64,000 bases of DNA, taken from contig CAJNOL010000798.1 in the NCBI GenBank assembly GCA_905250125.1, forward strand, positions 39,050 through 103,049, written 5' to 3'. Below, piece after piece: positions 32,915 to 50,053 of this stretch (the first letter of the stretch is position 1; each line of letters starts with the position of its first letter). A model generated the notes under the pieces. That model worked only from the letters and a program-made list of their open reading frames with translations, searched no databases and was not told the DNA's origin. Source of the DNA: Rotaria sordida (lineage: Eukaryota; Rotifera; Eurotatoria; Philodinida; Philodinidae). A program made the translations under genes and the position numbers.

Positions 32915-35900
32915 GTTCTGCTATTTCTTCCCAGAGTCACAGTAGTCAATGTTAATATCTAGTGTATTTGTAAATGTTAAATTTGTGTATCATTAGGTGT
33001 TGAGGAAAAATTAGTTTTGGATAATCGACATGTTTAGATCAGATTTACTATTTAGGATTTTTTTAATCCAATTTTTAACTGTAAAAACAGAAAAATAGGT
33101 AAAGCATAAAAAGTACATTCCTTTGACTCGTATCAGGTTTCACCTAACAGCCTAAACAAGTTACAATCGAATAAAAAATAACCACTTTCATTTTATTCTT
33201 TCTAATACATAAAAGATCATGGCTTCAAAATTGCGGATTTGTAGACCGCTGTGTATAATAAAGAAATCATTACCATATAAATAATTCATACTTTAATAAG
33301 AGACCTATTTTTAACTGAAGTGACACTGAAATTTCCTATCTCCACGAGTTCCAAATAGAGTAAACGATCTTTCTACATTAGCAGACCAGTGAATTCTGGA
33401 GGACACATCTGCTATGATCTATGTTGATAACACGAGATCATGCTATTACTATTATATATTTTCATCGTGTTGAGATAAGAAAAATAAATGTATGTTTTGG
33501 TCTTACTACTGATGAGTGCTTATATTTTAGTAAATAACACGAACGCGTTGGCGAAATAAAACTCTGAATTTTTTTTAATTGTTATTGATACAAAGTGCTT
33601 ATTCGAACAAGAAATTAATCTATATTCGACCAAATCGATCTTTGAAAGGCCATAGTTGAGGCTAGCAGATTGATTTATATTTCAGATACACAAGTCAGTC
33701 TGTTTTTCGATCGATTTACAATTTATTGTTGAAACTCAGTCTTTGAATGGACATAGTGACGACTAAATCCATATCTTCATGTTTTAATGATAGATCTGGA
33801 AATTCTTAAGGATGACGGGGTCTCGATGATTCATGTCTTTTTCAAAAATGACCTTCTGGGACAAAAAAAAACAAAAACTCTGCTATAAAGTTATCTAGTG
33901 CAAATTGTACTCAGAAATCACCACTGTTTCACGGCCATTGACCCATTTTCTACAAGATAGTTATGCAGTGGTTTTTGAAGAATAAAAGTTGCTCGTTATT
34001 TAATCTATTCGCATCACGAACACAGCTAGTGACTTTACAGATGTTTTTTCACAATACTGAGTGTATCCACCAGCCAAGTGTTTGGACTTCGAGCAACAAC
34101 AAACATAAGATAATACTCATCGTGCCTATCTTTTCTTTTCTTCAAGCAATAAAAGAAGAAGAGAAAGAGTAGTTACTTTCATTTTCTATCTTTCATTAAG
34201 CAAGTATAAAAGGTAAGTCTATTCTAATAAAACATATAAAAGTGGGACTATGGCTGTCTGCTCTTGGGAAATTAACCCTTCTCCACATGAGAAATCGAAA
34301 AACCACGATCTTTCATTCTTAAGAGTGTATGCGTCAGAGTACCGACCAAGCCATTCAATACTAATCTTTTATTTTCGATTTAAATATCTGAAAAAAAGAC
34401 CATTATCTGAAATCACTAAATCAAAAGTTTCAGCTCTTTTCGACTTGGTTATGAAACACGTGACCAGTTACATTGTGTCGTGCTCGAGTTGATCCTTAAA
34501 AAGATTGCGTTCTTTTTGTTTTTCACAGTTGTATCATGTTTTTCGATTGTCTCTACAACAACTTAATCGTTTAAGTTATGTAAGATCTCAAAAGATAGAG
34601 TCAAGTTCATTCTACAAAATATGACTATTTCTTGTGTCCTCAATCATCCTCTCAGATTGACAAGAGCCATGATAATGATGTGTTATGATGACATTTGACG
34701 TAGTCATCAATTAGTATCGTCGACTTTGCCTATCACCACCCTTCTATCCCAAAGATTCATGTATATTCTTAAAGCTCGTCAAAAACTGCATCGTTTGATA
34801 TATTTTTAAGAGGGAAAAAACTTGCAAGAGGAGCTACTATGGGCCAAACTTCCTCAACTATCCGAATTCACAAGACTTTTTCTGCTCTTTTCGACTCGTA
34901 TTCATCTTATAGTTCTGCTCAAACTAAAATACGGCAATTTCTTCATGCTCACCATGAAAATTCATCAAGGGGGAAAACTGTATTCGGACATCCGCAGCTA
35001 TTCCCAATCATTCCGAGCCGAGCGGATATGTCCAGTGTCTGTCTGCTACCAGGTCAAAGGTCAAGCACAAGGCGGAAAACTACTCAGACATTTCAGTTCA
35101 TTCGCATCCATTCGAATGGCTCCGAATGAGAGTTTTCTTCCCTTGAGCTTCAAGCTGCATGCTCCATGATGGCACTTCTGTGTTATACAATCCACTTCTC
35201 ATGTCGATTCTTAATGCCTATGAGAGAACTGTTTTGCGAATCTGAGTCTGTAGTTCCGTAGAGCCGACCAAGGACTATAAGATTGGCTATGTGAATTCAA
35301 TTTTGAATAAGTACAAATATCAAAAGCGGTTCTTGTTCTGGGAAGCATCATCAATTCATGAATACCAAAAGTATTATCTAATATGCATATCTGTTCTGAA
35401 TCTCATCTGATACCTGTCAAAATTTTATCACAACCACAGTTTTACATGCTCTTTCTACAAGAAGCTTCAAAATTTCAAAATACTATAATGAGCTCGGTCG
35501 GGTTTTCTAGAGATTATATGAGAAATGTAAGGTTTTGGAGAAACACATTTTCGATACTGCACATCAGAGATAATGGCTCATGCGAAATTGTATATATGCT
35601 ACAATTTTCAGCTTTTAGTGACGCCTCCTTAACGTGATAGAGAGGTGTCAAATAACCATCACTAATCGACCTAGCAGTCATTCTACGTAAACCTGAAAGA
35701 GATGTCCAATCGATATCTCAGATTTTGCTCATTTTGATGGACGTTGTTAGGACCGAATTTAGATAATTTTTGAAGCAAACCGATTGAAAAAAATATTGAA
35801 CCTTTGATTTTATATGAAACTTTTACTGAAAGCCTAATTTTATGTTACCATCATTAGAGACTCTTTTGGAAACATGAGAACATTCAAAGATTCTCTCACT

Positions 35901-36380
35901 ATTCTCGTACAAAAACAAATGCAGAATTTTTGAACCCATATTGAGCAAGAGCACAAAATTCTGGTCTTAATCCATAGCTTTACACTCAGCTAGAATACTT
36001 TCAAGGAGAGTAAAAATAAAGAAAATATTTTTCAGAAACTTTGGCCCAATTGTTCATTTTTTTAGAGAATAAAAAATTGTAAATGCTACTAAAGTCTACT
36101 GACGAACATGGATGTAGAAATTATTGTACGCGTACATTTCTTCCTTTCTTCTTTTATTACAGTTTTTCTTTATCCTTGTAATAACTCAAGACTTGAACAA
36201 GTTTTGATAAGCCAATCAAACTTCCAAAATGATGAGAGTCCATTCTCTCAGATATTTTTGAGATAGACAAAAAACATGTCACATCAATGAAGCATTCTGG
36301 AAGAATAGTATTAATGAAAATGTTCTTTATTACACTTGTCTCTAGAGATAATACATTTTTCTCTTAAGAGAACAGTCGCA
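32915..36380. other. gene-poor region
   Basis: About 3.5 kb with several open frames of 70-115 codons (33963-34172, 34250-34492, 34822-35169, 35383-35637). None has a recognisable domain, splice structure or conserved motif, and I do not call them genes. Base composition around 34800-35200 is somewhat less AT-rich than its surroundings, which could reflect an old coding remnant. Confidence 0.35.
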
Positions 36381-36387
36381 CATTGAG

Positions 36388-36594
36388 TTAATTCTCGGAT
36401 GGTTTTTGTGAGTCAGGCTGGATCCACATAATACCATTTTTCGTTTCCTCTTATGTTAATACGTATCTTTTTACAAGGGATTTCTTTTCTAATCCTTAGA
36501 GCTGCTTGGAAAAGGATACGTATTAACGTAGCAGGAAATGAAAAATGGTATTATGTAGGTCCACCCAGACCCACAAAAACCATTTGAGGGTTAA
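36388..36594. mobile_element. TTAA-bordered MITE (piggyBac-like)
   Basis: TTAA stands at both edges (36388-36391 and 36591-36594). Read inward, the ends are TTAATTCTCGGATGG and TTAACCCTCAAATGG. The arms pair over about 90 bp (shared ATAATACCATTTTTC and GTTAATACGTATC). TTAA target sites and CCCT-like ends are typical of piggyBac elements. There is no coding capacity. Confidence 0.7.
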
Positions 36595-36599
36595 AAGAT

Positions 36600-37558
36600 G
36601 ATTTAAAAGAGAGATGGTTGAAATATTAGTTTTCTCATTAGAGATACCACAAATTATTTTGATTTTAACATCATGTATTGTTTATGTCTACTGGTATCTG
36701 TACTCAAATTTTAGCATATAGTAGTAAAAAGAGCTTGAAGATGTTATATGAAACATTTCATTTTGGTACAAACTGAAGAAAAGATAGCAAATGGTTTTAC
36801 TAAAATATCTTTAAACTCTTTGCGTTTATATATCTGGAACTTAAGTATAAATTGTAGTTAGCTAAGAGTCAGAGTCAATTACAGGTTGATTATTACATGA
36901 TCATCGTGGAAGGGAAGTCCCATGACAAATATGTAGATTGTACTAGTCGTTGGATACAATTAATGAGAAAAAAAGCATCTCGTATCTTCAGAACGGCTTT
37001 CAGAGTCGGATTAGAAAATTTCATTGAGAGCAGTAAGAGTACGGTGCGAGTCCAAGTTTGGGTACAAAACATCTTGGACTTGATGGGCTCTAGTTATGAT
37101 GTTCTTTGTAGCAGTTTTAGAAATAGAAAAGAAAATGGTCGGATTATGGTAAAGTAAAGGTTCTGATTCGATTGGTTGATTTTTTCTATATGAAGTGAGC
37201 CATATTTCTTTAGCTGGCATGTTTGACTGTCTTCCTACGACCACCAAGATTTATCAAAAAGAAAACAGATGTTCATTCTTAGTTTTGTAATACCATTGAT
37301 ATCGAAATCAGTAAAGAACGCATGTGTTGTTTGCGATCATTTATTCTCCAGTCTTCAAATGTATTAGAGACCAATTATATAATGATGACTAGGACCCATC
37401 GGATGCACTTTTATAAAGTAAAAGTACGATAGTAGAATCTTTTCTATTATCCAAAAATCCCTCGAACAATTTATTCGTTTCTCATAGAGACTGTATTTTT
37501 AAGAAGTGTAGTTGTTAATATTTGTCTTCGTTTTATTTAGAAAAGTGGTAATAAAATA
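36600..37558. other. intergenic, upstream of the countin-like gene
   Basis: An 86-codon frame at 36897-37157 is not recognised and not supported. TTTTATAAAGTAAAAG at about 37410 may be a TATA element, 150 bp upstream of the next start codon. Confidence 0.35.
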
Positions 37559-38453
37559 ATGTACAAAGCTCTTACTATCCTTATTCTTGTTATGGTTGGG
37601 GTTGCATGTGCCTCACATTCATATAATACTCGTCCAAAAAAATTTCAACGTCTTAGTTCAAGTTTAAATCATAAAAAAGTCGGCATTGATCTTTGTCCGA
37701 CGTGTATCAATGAAGTCGTCGAATTAATTAATATCGTCCTCAATATAATACTCGATGAAGGAATAGTAGCATCTTGTGGTGACTTGTGTGGATTCGTTGC
37801 CAATAGAACTGGCTCAAAAATTCTTGGTGATATTTGTGATTTAGCATGTGATGCTTTTGGTATTGATGAATTTGTCAAATTAATTATCAAAGCTGATATT
37901 GATCCTGTTTATTATTGTCAACTTGTTGATATGTGTCCAAGTAAGAAAAATCTATTTTAAGAATTATTTTTCATAGATTTGAAGAATTGTCGGTATAGTT
38001 AATGATCATGGTGATGCTAAATTTACAAATTTTGGTGTTCTACCACAGACTGCTCCTCAAGGAACCACATTTGTACTTGATCTTTCTTTTATGACCGTAA
38101 ACGGAACCGGCACTGGAACATTTACCTTCAATATTATTAATCCTAAAAATGAATCATCCGGAAATTTATATTGGTTTGAAGCGAAAAAACCTGGCACATA
38201 TATTGAAAAACTTGGTATTAAAACTTATGCTCTTTCGGATTGTGATCCTTCGAAAGGTAAAAATGCTTATTTTTTTGTTACAATCAATTGTCTCATTTCA
38301 TGTGTCATTTTAACAGGACTTTGTGACGCTTGGCCAGTAGGCACTTACAGAGTTACTGCGCAAATTTGTAATGGAGACTGTGGTTCACTTCATCCTCATA
38401 CATCTATTTACGATTCAAAAGCGACATCTTTTGTTATTACAAAAAAACAATGA
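37559..38453 (+). CDS. secreted countin-like protein with saposin-B domain
   Basis: Two exons, 37559-37940 and 37999-38453, with a 58-bp phase-1 intron (CCAA|GTAAGA ... GGTATAG|TTAAT), give 278 residues. The nearer AG at 37976 would bring an in-frame stop, so the acceptor at 37998 is chosen; it restores CPINDHGDAKF. Residues 1-18 (MYKALTILILVMVGVACA) are a signal peptide. Residues about 45-128 form a saposin-B type domain with its six-cysteine pattern (CPTCINEVV ... CGDLC ... CDLACDAF ... YYCQLVDMC). The rest, from NDHGDAKF to the end, is a lipid-recognition-like beta domain as in Dictyostelium countin. Probably secreted or lysosomal and lipid-binding; partner unknown. AATAAA at 38502. Confidence 0.8.
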
Positions 38454-38501
38454 ATTTATCATAATATTTTTCTGCTATAATATCTTATAGTTCTTCTATT
38501 A

Positions 38502-38507
38502 AATAAA
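38502..38507 (+). terminator. polyadenylation signal AATAAA
   Basis: About 50 bp after the stop codon of the countin-like gene. Confidence 0.55.
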
Positions 38508-38514
38508 ATTTTCA

Positions 38515-39210
38515 TTTATTCATAAATAATATTTTGTTTGATGCATATATATTATGTCTTATATTTGCGAATTGCCAGATTTTTCTTTGTTGCAAATAAT
38601 GAAAGAGAAGTTTTCAAAAGCTACATTGTGTCAAGAGTAATTCTAAATTCAAGACTTAATCTATCATATTTGTTGTTCAAGGAAAACAACATATATTGAT
38701 TGAAAATCATGCCAAAATTGATGGCTATAGATTTATATGGATTAACTACTATCCATTTCAAAATAAAAGGTGAGTCATTGTGAGTCAAATAACTCGGGAA
38801 CGGAAGTAATTATGGAGCTGCGGTTTTCATCATTAAAAAGCGACTTTTGAGGCACGTAAATCTATGGGAAACTTTTATTGGTCAATAATGAACTAATAGG
38901 ATGGAAGTCTGGTGAACATTTTAAAGATAGTTTTTGGAACGCTTTTTTCGTTGAATTTTGAGCTTCAATTAAATCATTCGATAGAAAAAATTGTTCTCTT
39001 TCGATCTACATAAGACCGAGCTCGATAGTTTGCTCCATTCGGTAGCTATAACCATTTTTCGGAGACTCCCGAAATCGGTCAGGTGATGCGGAATTACCCT
39101 TAAAAGCATTACATTATAAGTAATCGACCACACTGAATTCAGTGGTGATGTTTGTTTTTCATTTCAAAGTAACCTGAGATCATTATACAAAAGTTTTCTT
39201 AAATCTAGTC
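38515..39210. other. intergenic with possible repeat remnants
   Basis: No gene. CTCGGGAACGGAAGTAATTA near 38810 weakly mirrors CTATAACCATTTTTCGGAGA near 39046, suggesting a decayed inverted repeat. Confidence 0.3.
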
Positions 39211-39216
39211 TTTGCA

Positions 39217-39372
39217 GGTGTGGATGGGTGTGAGTGTGGTGTGGTGTGTGGATGGCTGAGTTCGGATGTGCATGTAGGTATGATTATTGTTCTTCATTGT
39301 ATCTATACCTACAGCCATATTCATACCCACATCCACACCCACACACCCGCACCCACCCACACCCACACCCTT
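39217..39372 (+). repeat. telomere-like hairpin, long arms
   Basis: G-rich arm 39217-39285 (GTGTGGATGGGTGTGAGTGT and more), core TGATTATTGTTCTTCATTG, C-rich arm 39302-39372 ending CCACCCACACCCACACCC. Confidence 0.75.
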
Positions 39373-40042
39373 TATCGAAAGTTGCCGTTTGTTTTTGTGA
39401 TCATTTTACGAAAATCGATTTTAATCAAATTTTTATTGTCTTGTTTTTTTTTTTACATAGGAAGTTTCAATCGATCGACTTTGATTTTCGAAGGATGCTA
39501 TTTTCACTTTATATTTTCAGATGAGTCATGCGATCTTCGTACGGTTCGTAAAATGAATCATCACTGTCGCAAACAACGGAAGTGCGATAAAAACTAGATT
39601 GCATGGGCTGTCACCGCTTCAGTTATATTTTTTTTTCTGTTCTAAACTATTGCATGTAGTGGTGCAAGAATTTTTTTTCTACGCCTCAAGCAAGAGCATA
39701 ATAGTCAGTTTGCAGTTGGGTAATATTGAAATAGTGTAGACAGGTAAATAAGCACAACTTCCTTTTTTTGTTGTTGTATTGCTGCTTTTTCGTCTGCGGA
39801 CTGACTCAATCATCGTTCTTCAGTAAAGATGCATGTTTCGTATTGTATTGCCGTTTTCGTAAGGGTAGTAGAATCACTTTTCTCCATATTATGCTCATTT
39901 TGACTATGAATTTTAACGATCAGTTATCGTTTATAAAAGTTTTTTTGATAACAATTTCAGTCAAAAATACTAAACTATGTTACATGTATAAAATGAATCC
40001 TAATATACTCGTAATCTCTACTTCAGTAGAATTTTGAAATAT

Positions 40043-40930
40043 TACTTACGACATACCAAAAGTAATGTCGTCATTATCTTATTTTCATATAGAAAGCTTG
40101 AAGAAATTTTCTTTTTTTTGATGTAGTGATAGAGAAAATGACTCTCTATTTTTCTCTCCTATTTGATTACTCTTGAACTAACATAATAATAACAATATTT
40201 TGATAAGAGCTGTTTTTCTGTAAAATGTGACGGTTGTAAAATAATGCTATTTGAAAAAACGGCCGAGTAAGTATTTTTTTGAATAACTTTTCATAGGAAC
40301 GAGATAGAGAACTGCGATTTTCACCATTCGAAATAAGAGATGAAGATGCATCGCATTGTGTGCTTTAGATTGTTTCCATCTGATCCTTTTTAAGGTTTTC
40401 AATCGACCTCTTGGAAAATAAATCTACTTCTCGAGGTGTGTACCGAATTTTAAATTGTAAATTGTGCATTTAAACCGTCAATAGAACATCTACAAAACTG
40501 CATAAGGTGACATGTTTGCTTCTGCTGTTTGCTTTTTAGCAAAAAACTTTTTTTTTTTGGAAACTTAGGAAATTGACTAAACAAACTTCAGACAACATAT
40601 TTGGAAAACCCATAATATACAACTCGATGCATCTTCATCTCTTCTTTCGAACAGTGAACATCTCAGTTCTCTATCTAGCTTCTATGAAAATTTATTCAAA
40701 AAAAATACTTACTCGGCCTTTTTCAAATAGCAAAATTTAAAACCGTCATATTTTACAGAAAAACAGCTCTTATCAAAATTTTACTATTATGATGTTAGTT
40801 CATGAGTGATCAAATAAGACAGAAAAATAGAGAGTCGTTTTCTCTATCACTGCATTAAAAAAGACATTTTCTTCAAGCTTTCTATATGGAAATACGAAAA
40901 TGACGACATTACTTTGGTATGCCGTAAGTA
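40043..40930. mobile_element. fold-back element, family A copy 2
   Basis: Ends TTACTTACGACATACC on the left and GGTATGCCGTAAGTA on the right, close to those of the element at 2401. Arms of about 300-400 bp share TTTTGATAAGAGCTGTTTTT, GATGAAGATGCATCG and TTACTCGGCC with their complements. No coding capacity. Confidence 0.8.
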
Positions 40931-40934
40931 GTAG

Positions 40935-46168
<5,234 letters not shown>

Positions 46169-46278
46169 TTCAATTCAGCTTCTCACTTGGCTTCTTATGT
46201 TCATCAGATTGACTTTTTGACGAACAATTACATTTCACTTCATATGAATTCGTTTTATTGCTTAATTCTATCTGCTTG

Positions 46279-46284
46279 AATAAA
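46279..46284 (+). terminator. polyadenylation signal AATAAA
   Basis: About 110 bp after the stop of the VIT/VWA gene. Confidence 0.5.
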
Positions 46285-46457
46285 TTTAATTTTCGAAAAC
46301 CTCCGAATAGAACTCAACTTAATAGGACTTGAAACATACTGCGAGTAATCGCTTTTAAATGTCACACTCTCAATCAAAATTGAACTCCATATAGATAGAT
46401 TCTCCGTTGTAAGATCTCACAATGTAGCTCGAGTGAACTTTTTTTGCGCTATTGCAA

Positions 46458-46540
46458 GATGGGTGTGGGTGTAAGTTCAGAGAAGACTCACACCTACATA
46501 TTCACATCGACATTTCACATCCACATCTCACATCGTCAAT
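46458..46540 (-). repeat. telomere-like hairpin
   Basis: G-rich arm GATGGGTGTGGGTGTAAG, core TTCAGAGAAGACT (minus-strand orientation of the core), C-rich arm CACACCTACATATTCACATC extended by CACATCC units. Confidence 0.65.
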
Positions 46541-46544
46541 AATA

Positions 46545-47150
46545 GTTTTGCTACAAAAGATATAATAATGTTTTAAAGAATTTCTATGATCCTTTGAAAT
46601 CACACTGTATAGTTCAAGTTTCATTATTATCGTGATACTATTTACAATTGGCTTTTGCCAAGATCAACTTCGAGCTGTAGGAAAATATTAACATGATTTG
46701 TTTTCCACAAATGTTACTTGACAGAGAAAGGTGTTTAAAAAATTCATAATAGTGGGGTTTCACATAAAATAATTCTTTCAAACCATTTATAAGCTCACTG
46801 AAAATCATTACTGTACAAGAAAGGATTATGGAAGTCTTTGCTTTAGCTTATGACTCACCACTGCTTTTTCGATGTTTTTATGATAAACATGCCCATATGT
46901 GATTATCACAGTGACTAGTTTAACAATGTTTTTTATTTCTCTTACATATCCATAATATTTTTATTGATGCAGAAACAGAAGCAAAGTGAGGTGCAGTCTG
47001 TTGTGAAAACCAAAGTGAACAAACTATGTGTTAAAACTTCTATATGACCATAAAAAAATGTGCTCTTTTCAAATAATTTTTTCGTATTTCAAGGAAAAAG
47101 TGAATCGACACGACATTATTTTAATAGAATTTTATCATAATTTGCTTCAG
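46545..47150. other. intergenic, no gene seen
   Basis: Nothing supported between the telomere-like hairpin and the F-box pseudogene. Confidence 0.4.
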
Positions 47151-47154
47151 ATGG

Positions 47155-47797
47155 ATGTCACTTTCAAAACTTGAATCACTTTCAAAAGAAATCGTAACTC
47201 ATATTATTGAGAAATACATGAATGGGCTAGATGTACTAAAATCTTTTGGCTTTTCATTCAATCAATTATTTAATGCGCTCGTTACTCAATCTCAATAGCT
47301 TCTTTTTGATTTCATTCAATGTAAAAAGATGATTTTAGTATTTGCATGGGTCCTCTTATCAGCCTATATCGACAACATAGAAGAATGAGTTATCTCCGAT
47401 CAAGACACACCTGACCTAGTTTGTGTTTTTCTATCTTTGTTTCCATCCATTTAATTATTTAATTGACTTCAAAAACTTTATTTCTACTTTAATGATACAG
47501 CTCTCGATAGGAGTATTGCTGGAATGGCTCTTAAGTCATTATCACAAACGACTATTGATATTTGATCAATTAGATCAAAAATGAAAAAGGAAAAATCTTC
47601 ATTTTGAGATATAATTGTCAATTTTTTTCGCTTGACATCGCTTAAACGTTCTTTCCTTATGAGCAATTTCGATTCTATGCTCTGGAATGATTTGAAGAAT
47701 GTGTTGTCACATATTGAACAATTGATTACTTCTAGTATCTTTGTTGAACTTCAAGATTTGGAATATTTTTTCAAGTATGGTTCTCGTCTTAAATATC
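47155..47797 (+). pseudogene. F-box/LRR-family pseudogene truncated by a telomere-like array
   Basis: The first 47 codons from ATG 47155 are an F-box (LESLSKEIVTHIIEKYMNGL, then LDVLKSFGFSFNQLFNALV), then TAG at 47296. Beyond the stop the family reading continues in pieces: FDFIQC, PLISAYIDNIEE, ISDQDTPDLVCVFLSLFPSI. A later open stretch (47632-47797) reads MLWNDLKNVLSHIEQLI and LEYFFKYGSRLKYLDV. This ends exactly where the G-rich telomere-like array begins. It is dead in its present form. Confidence 0.65.
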
Positions 47798-48122
47798 TTG
47801 ATGTGGGTGTGTGGGTGTGGGTGTGGGTGGGTGCTGGGTGGGGTGTGGGTGGTGTGAGTGTGGGTGTAGGTGTGGGTGGGTGTGGGTGGGTGTGCGTGTG
47901 GGTAGGGTGGGAGTGGGTGTGGGGTGTGGGTTGAAATGAAAAGAGGGTGTGGATTTGGGTGTGAGTGGATGTCTTTTGATTTCAACCCACACCCCATCCT
48001 CAGCCACATCCACACCCACAACCCACAGCCACACCCCACCCGCGCCCACACTGACANNNNNNNNNNCACCCACACCCGCCACCCACCCACACCCGCCACC
48101 CCCCACACCCACACCCTCACAC
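47798..48122. repeat. large telomere-like inverted block with gap
   Basis: G-rich arm 47798-47935 with GGGTGTGGGTGTGGGTGGG units, core 47936-47985, C-rich arm 47986-48122 interrupted by ten N at 48057-48066. With the block at 655-1203 it is the largest of the family here. The true length is uncertain because of the gap. Confidence 0.85.
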
Positions 48123-48124
48123 TC

Positions 48125-48200
48125 AGAGGCATAGGAGCCCTTAGGCCTGGGGAGGCTCAAGCCTCCCCTAAAAAAAATTTGGGAAGGCTCAGACATTTGA
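48125..48200 (+). repeat. GGGGAGGCTCA repeat, copy 1
   Basis: GGAGCCCTTAGGCCTGGGGA followed by GGCTCAAGCCTCCCCTAAAA, then a second GGCTCAGACATTTG. It abuts the telomere-like array. The GC-rich inverted words resemble a hAT-type terminus, but no element boundary was proved. Confidence 0.6.
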
Positions 48201-48540
48201 AAAAAATTTACAGATCTCATCGTGATCTCGTGTTTGATTAGAGAACGCGGTTTGAAAAATGTGATGTTTGGTTTTTTCTGAAAGTAATATTCATTTTGAT
48301 GTTAGATCGCAGGCATATATGATTGTATTTTTTTTTGAAACAGTTTAACACATTATGCAGAGGAATAGTCAACGCACTGAAAACGTTTATGGTGCCGTAG
48401 TATGTTTGTATTTATCATTAAAAATTTTGTTATCTTGTGTGCCTGACTTTTGAAAGATTTTGAAATGAAAAAGAAACAATGATCTTAGAATTTGAGGAAG
48501 GTGCAGTTAGAAAAATATGACTTATTATTGAGTAAAGTTA

Positions 48541-48620
48541 GAAGCGGCGGAGCCATTAGGCTTGGGGAGATTGAGTCTACCCTAAAAAAAGGAACGGAAG
48601 GTTTGGGGAGGCTCAGATAT
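48541..48620 (+). repeat. GGGGAGGCTCA repeat, copy 2
   Basis: GGCGGAGCCATTAGGCTTGG, then TCTACCCTAAAAAAAGG, then TTTGGGGAGGCTCAGATATT. Same order and orientation as copy 1, and directly followed by the next telomere-like hairpin. Confidence 0.6.
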
Positions 48621-48714
48621 TTGTGGGTGTGGGTGTGCGTGTGATTATATATTAAGAGAAGATATACACACCCACACCCACCCACACCGACACCCACATC
48701 CACACCCCACCCTT
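48621..48714 (-). repeat. telomere-like hairpin
   Basis: G-rich arm TGTGGGTGTGGGTGTGCGTG, core ATTAAGAGAAGATAT (minus orientation), C-rich arm CACACCCACACCCACCCACA and more. Confidence 0.8.
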
Positions 48715-49512
48715 TTCAGAGCATCCTACTCATAAATAGACCTATCTCTGGGCAAAATCTCAGGTCGAAATATCGTCATTCAATTTTTCGGCATGTACCA
48801 TGCCATAGGCTAAAATTCCAGTAAAATTTCTATAACTCTGGACAGAAGGCCTAACAGCAATTATCCTTTTGAGCTTTTTCATACTTCACTGGGGTCTACC
48901 TTATGCACACAGTTCGAACTCAAAAGCGATCGGACAGTTGAAAACGTTCCCTCGTAAGACTGAATGTCTGAATTCGGCTGTCATTTTTGACATAATTTGA
49001 TTCGGAGTATGGCATCAAACAAGAACAGGAATGAACGAGAAAAGCAAAGAAAAAAAAAGTAATACTATATAAAAACTAATCGATTTATGATAGAAAATAA
49101 CGCAACAACAGGATTTCTTTAGCTTTCTTCGGTAAAATGTAGACCCTTATTCCCCATACTCACCTAATCTATGTGGAAATTAGAAAAATTCACTAGTCTC
49201 ACTGTAGACTTATCAATTAAAATCGAAAATATCTTGCAAAAGCAAACTGAAATTGTATACTTCACAACGATTTTGTTGAATGTTAAATTGACTACAAATC
49301 TTGAAATCGTGCAGTTCCAAAGAGAGAAATAGGTTGTTTTAATAATATGGAAACGATAGAACTCACAAGCAAAATATACAACACTTTTAAGATTATTGGC
49401 AATGGTTTTGCATTCTTTGATATCATTATAGTACGTTTTTTTAAGATGAGTCTGGCGGAGAATACACAATCACTGGTAAACAATAGAAACTTGTTTATAA
49501 GAAAAAAAAGGC

Positions 49513-49570
49513 TATGGGTGTAGGTCTGGGCGCGTATGTAGAGAAGAACCACATCCATACACCCAAACCT
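49513..49570 (-). repeat. telomere-like hairpin
   Basis: G-rich arm ATGGGTGTAGGTCTGGG, core GTAGAGAAGAAC (minus orientation), C-rich arm CACATCCATACACCCAAACC. Confidence 0.65.
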
Positions 49571-49953
49571 GAATTTTTCCCACATCAAAACTACAAGTAT
49601 TCCTTAATATAAGAACGTGATTAACTAACATCTAATGACTTCAGACAAATTAATTAAAAAGTTGAACAAGTTGAAAAAATTTCTTCAGTACTAGGACGAA
49701 GATCAAGTTATTGCAAGAATGGATCATAATGAAAGCATACCAGGAAAGATTAGATGAATAGTTGTTTTAGATTTGAGTATCACTGCAGTTCTTGGTATGA
49801 CATAGGATAACATTATTCAAGCTCTACTGATTTTGCAAATTACTAGATGCAAAAGTTTCTCTACAAGAAAAATAGATTCACAGAAAACTATATATTTCTC
49901 ATATATTTATTTGGTTATAGTTTTACACAAAATGCTATTTTTTTTTGTTACAC

Positions 49954-49959
49954 TTTATT
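49954..49959 (-). terminator. polyadenylation signal AATAAA
   Basis: About 95 bp downstream of the stop codon of the minus-strand gene at 50054-50782. Confidence 0.5.
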
Positions 49960-50053
49960 ATTCAACTCTACAATAAGAACATGGAGTGGTTACAAACAGA
50001 AAAAATTCAAGCGTGATTAACAAAACGTATAATAAATATATCAGTTCAATGTG

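Noticed and set aside
34822-35169. 115-codon and overlapping 96-codon frames (one starting MGQTSS)
   Set aside because: Two frames compete, no recognisable domain, no splice or poly(A) context.
47707-48220. Open frames of 140 codons on the minus strand
   Set aside because: They span a telomere-like array and an N gap; low-complexity translation only.
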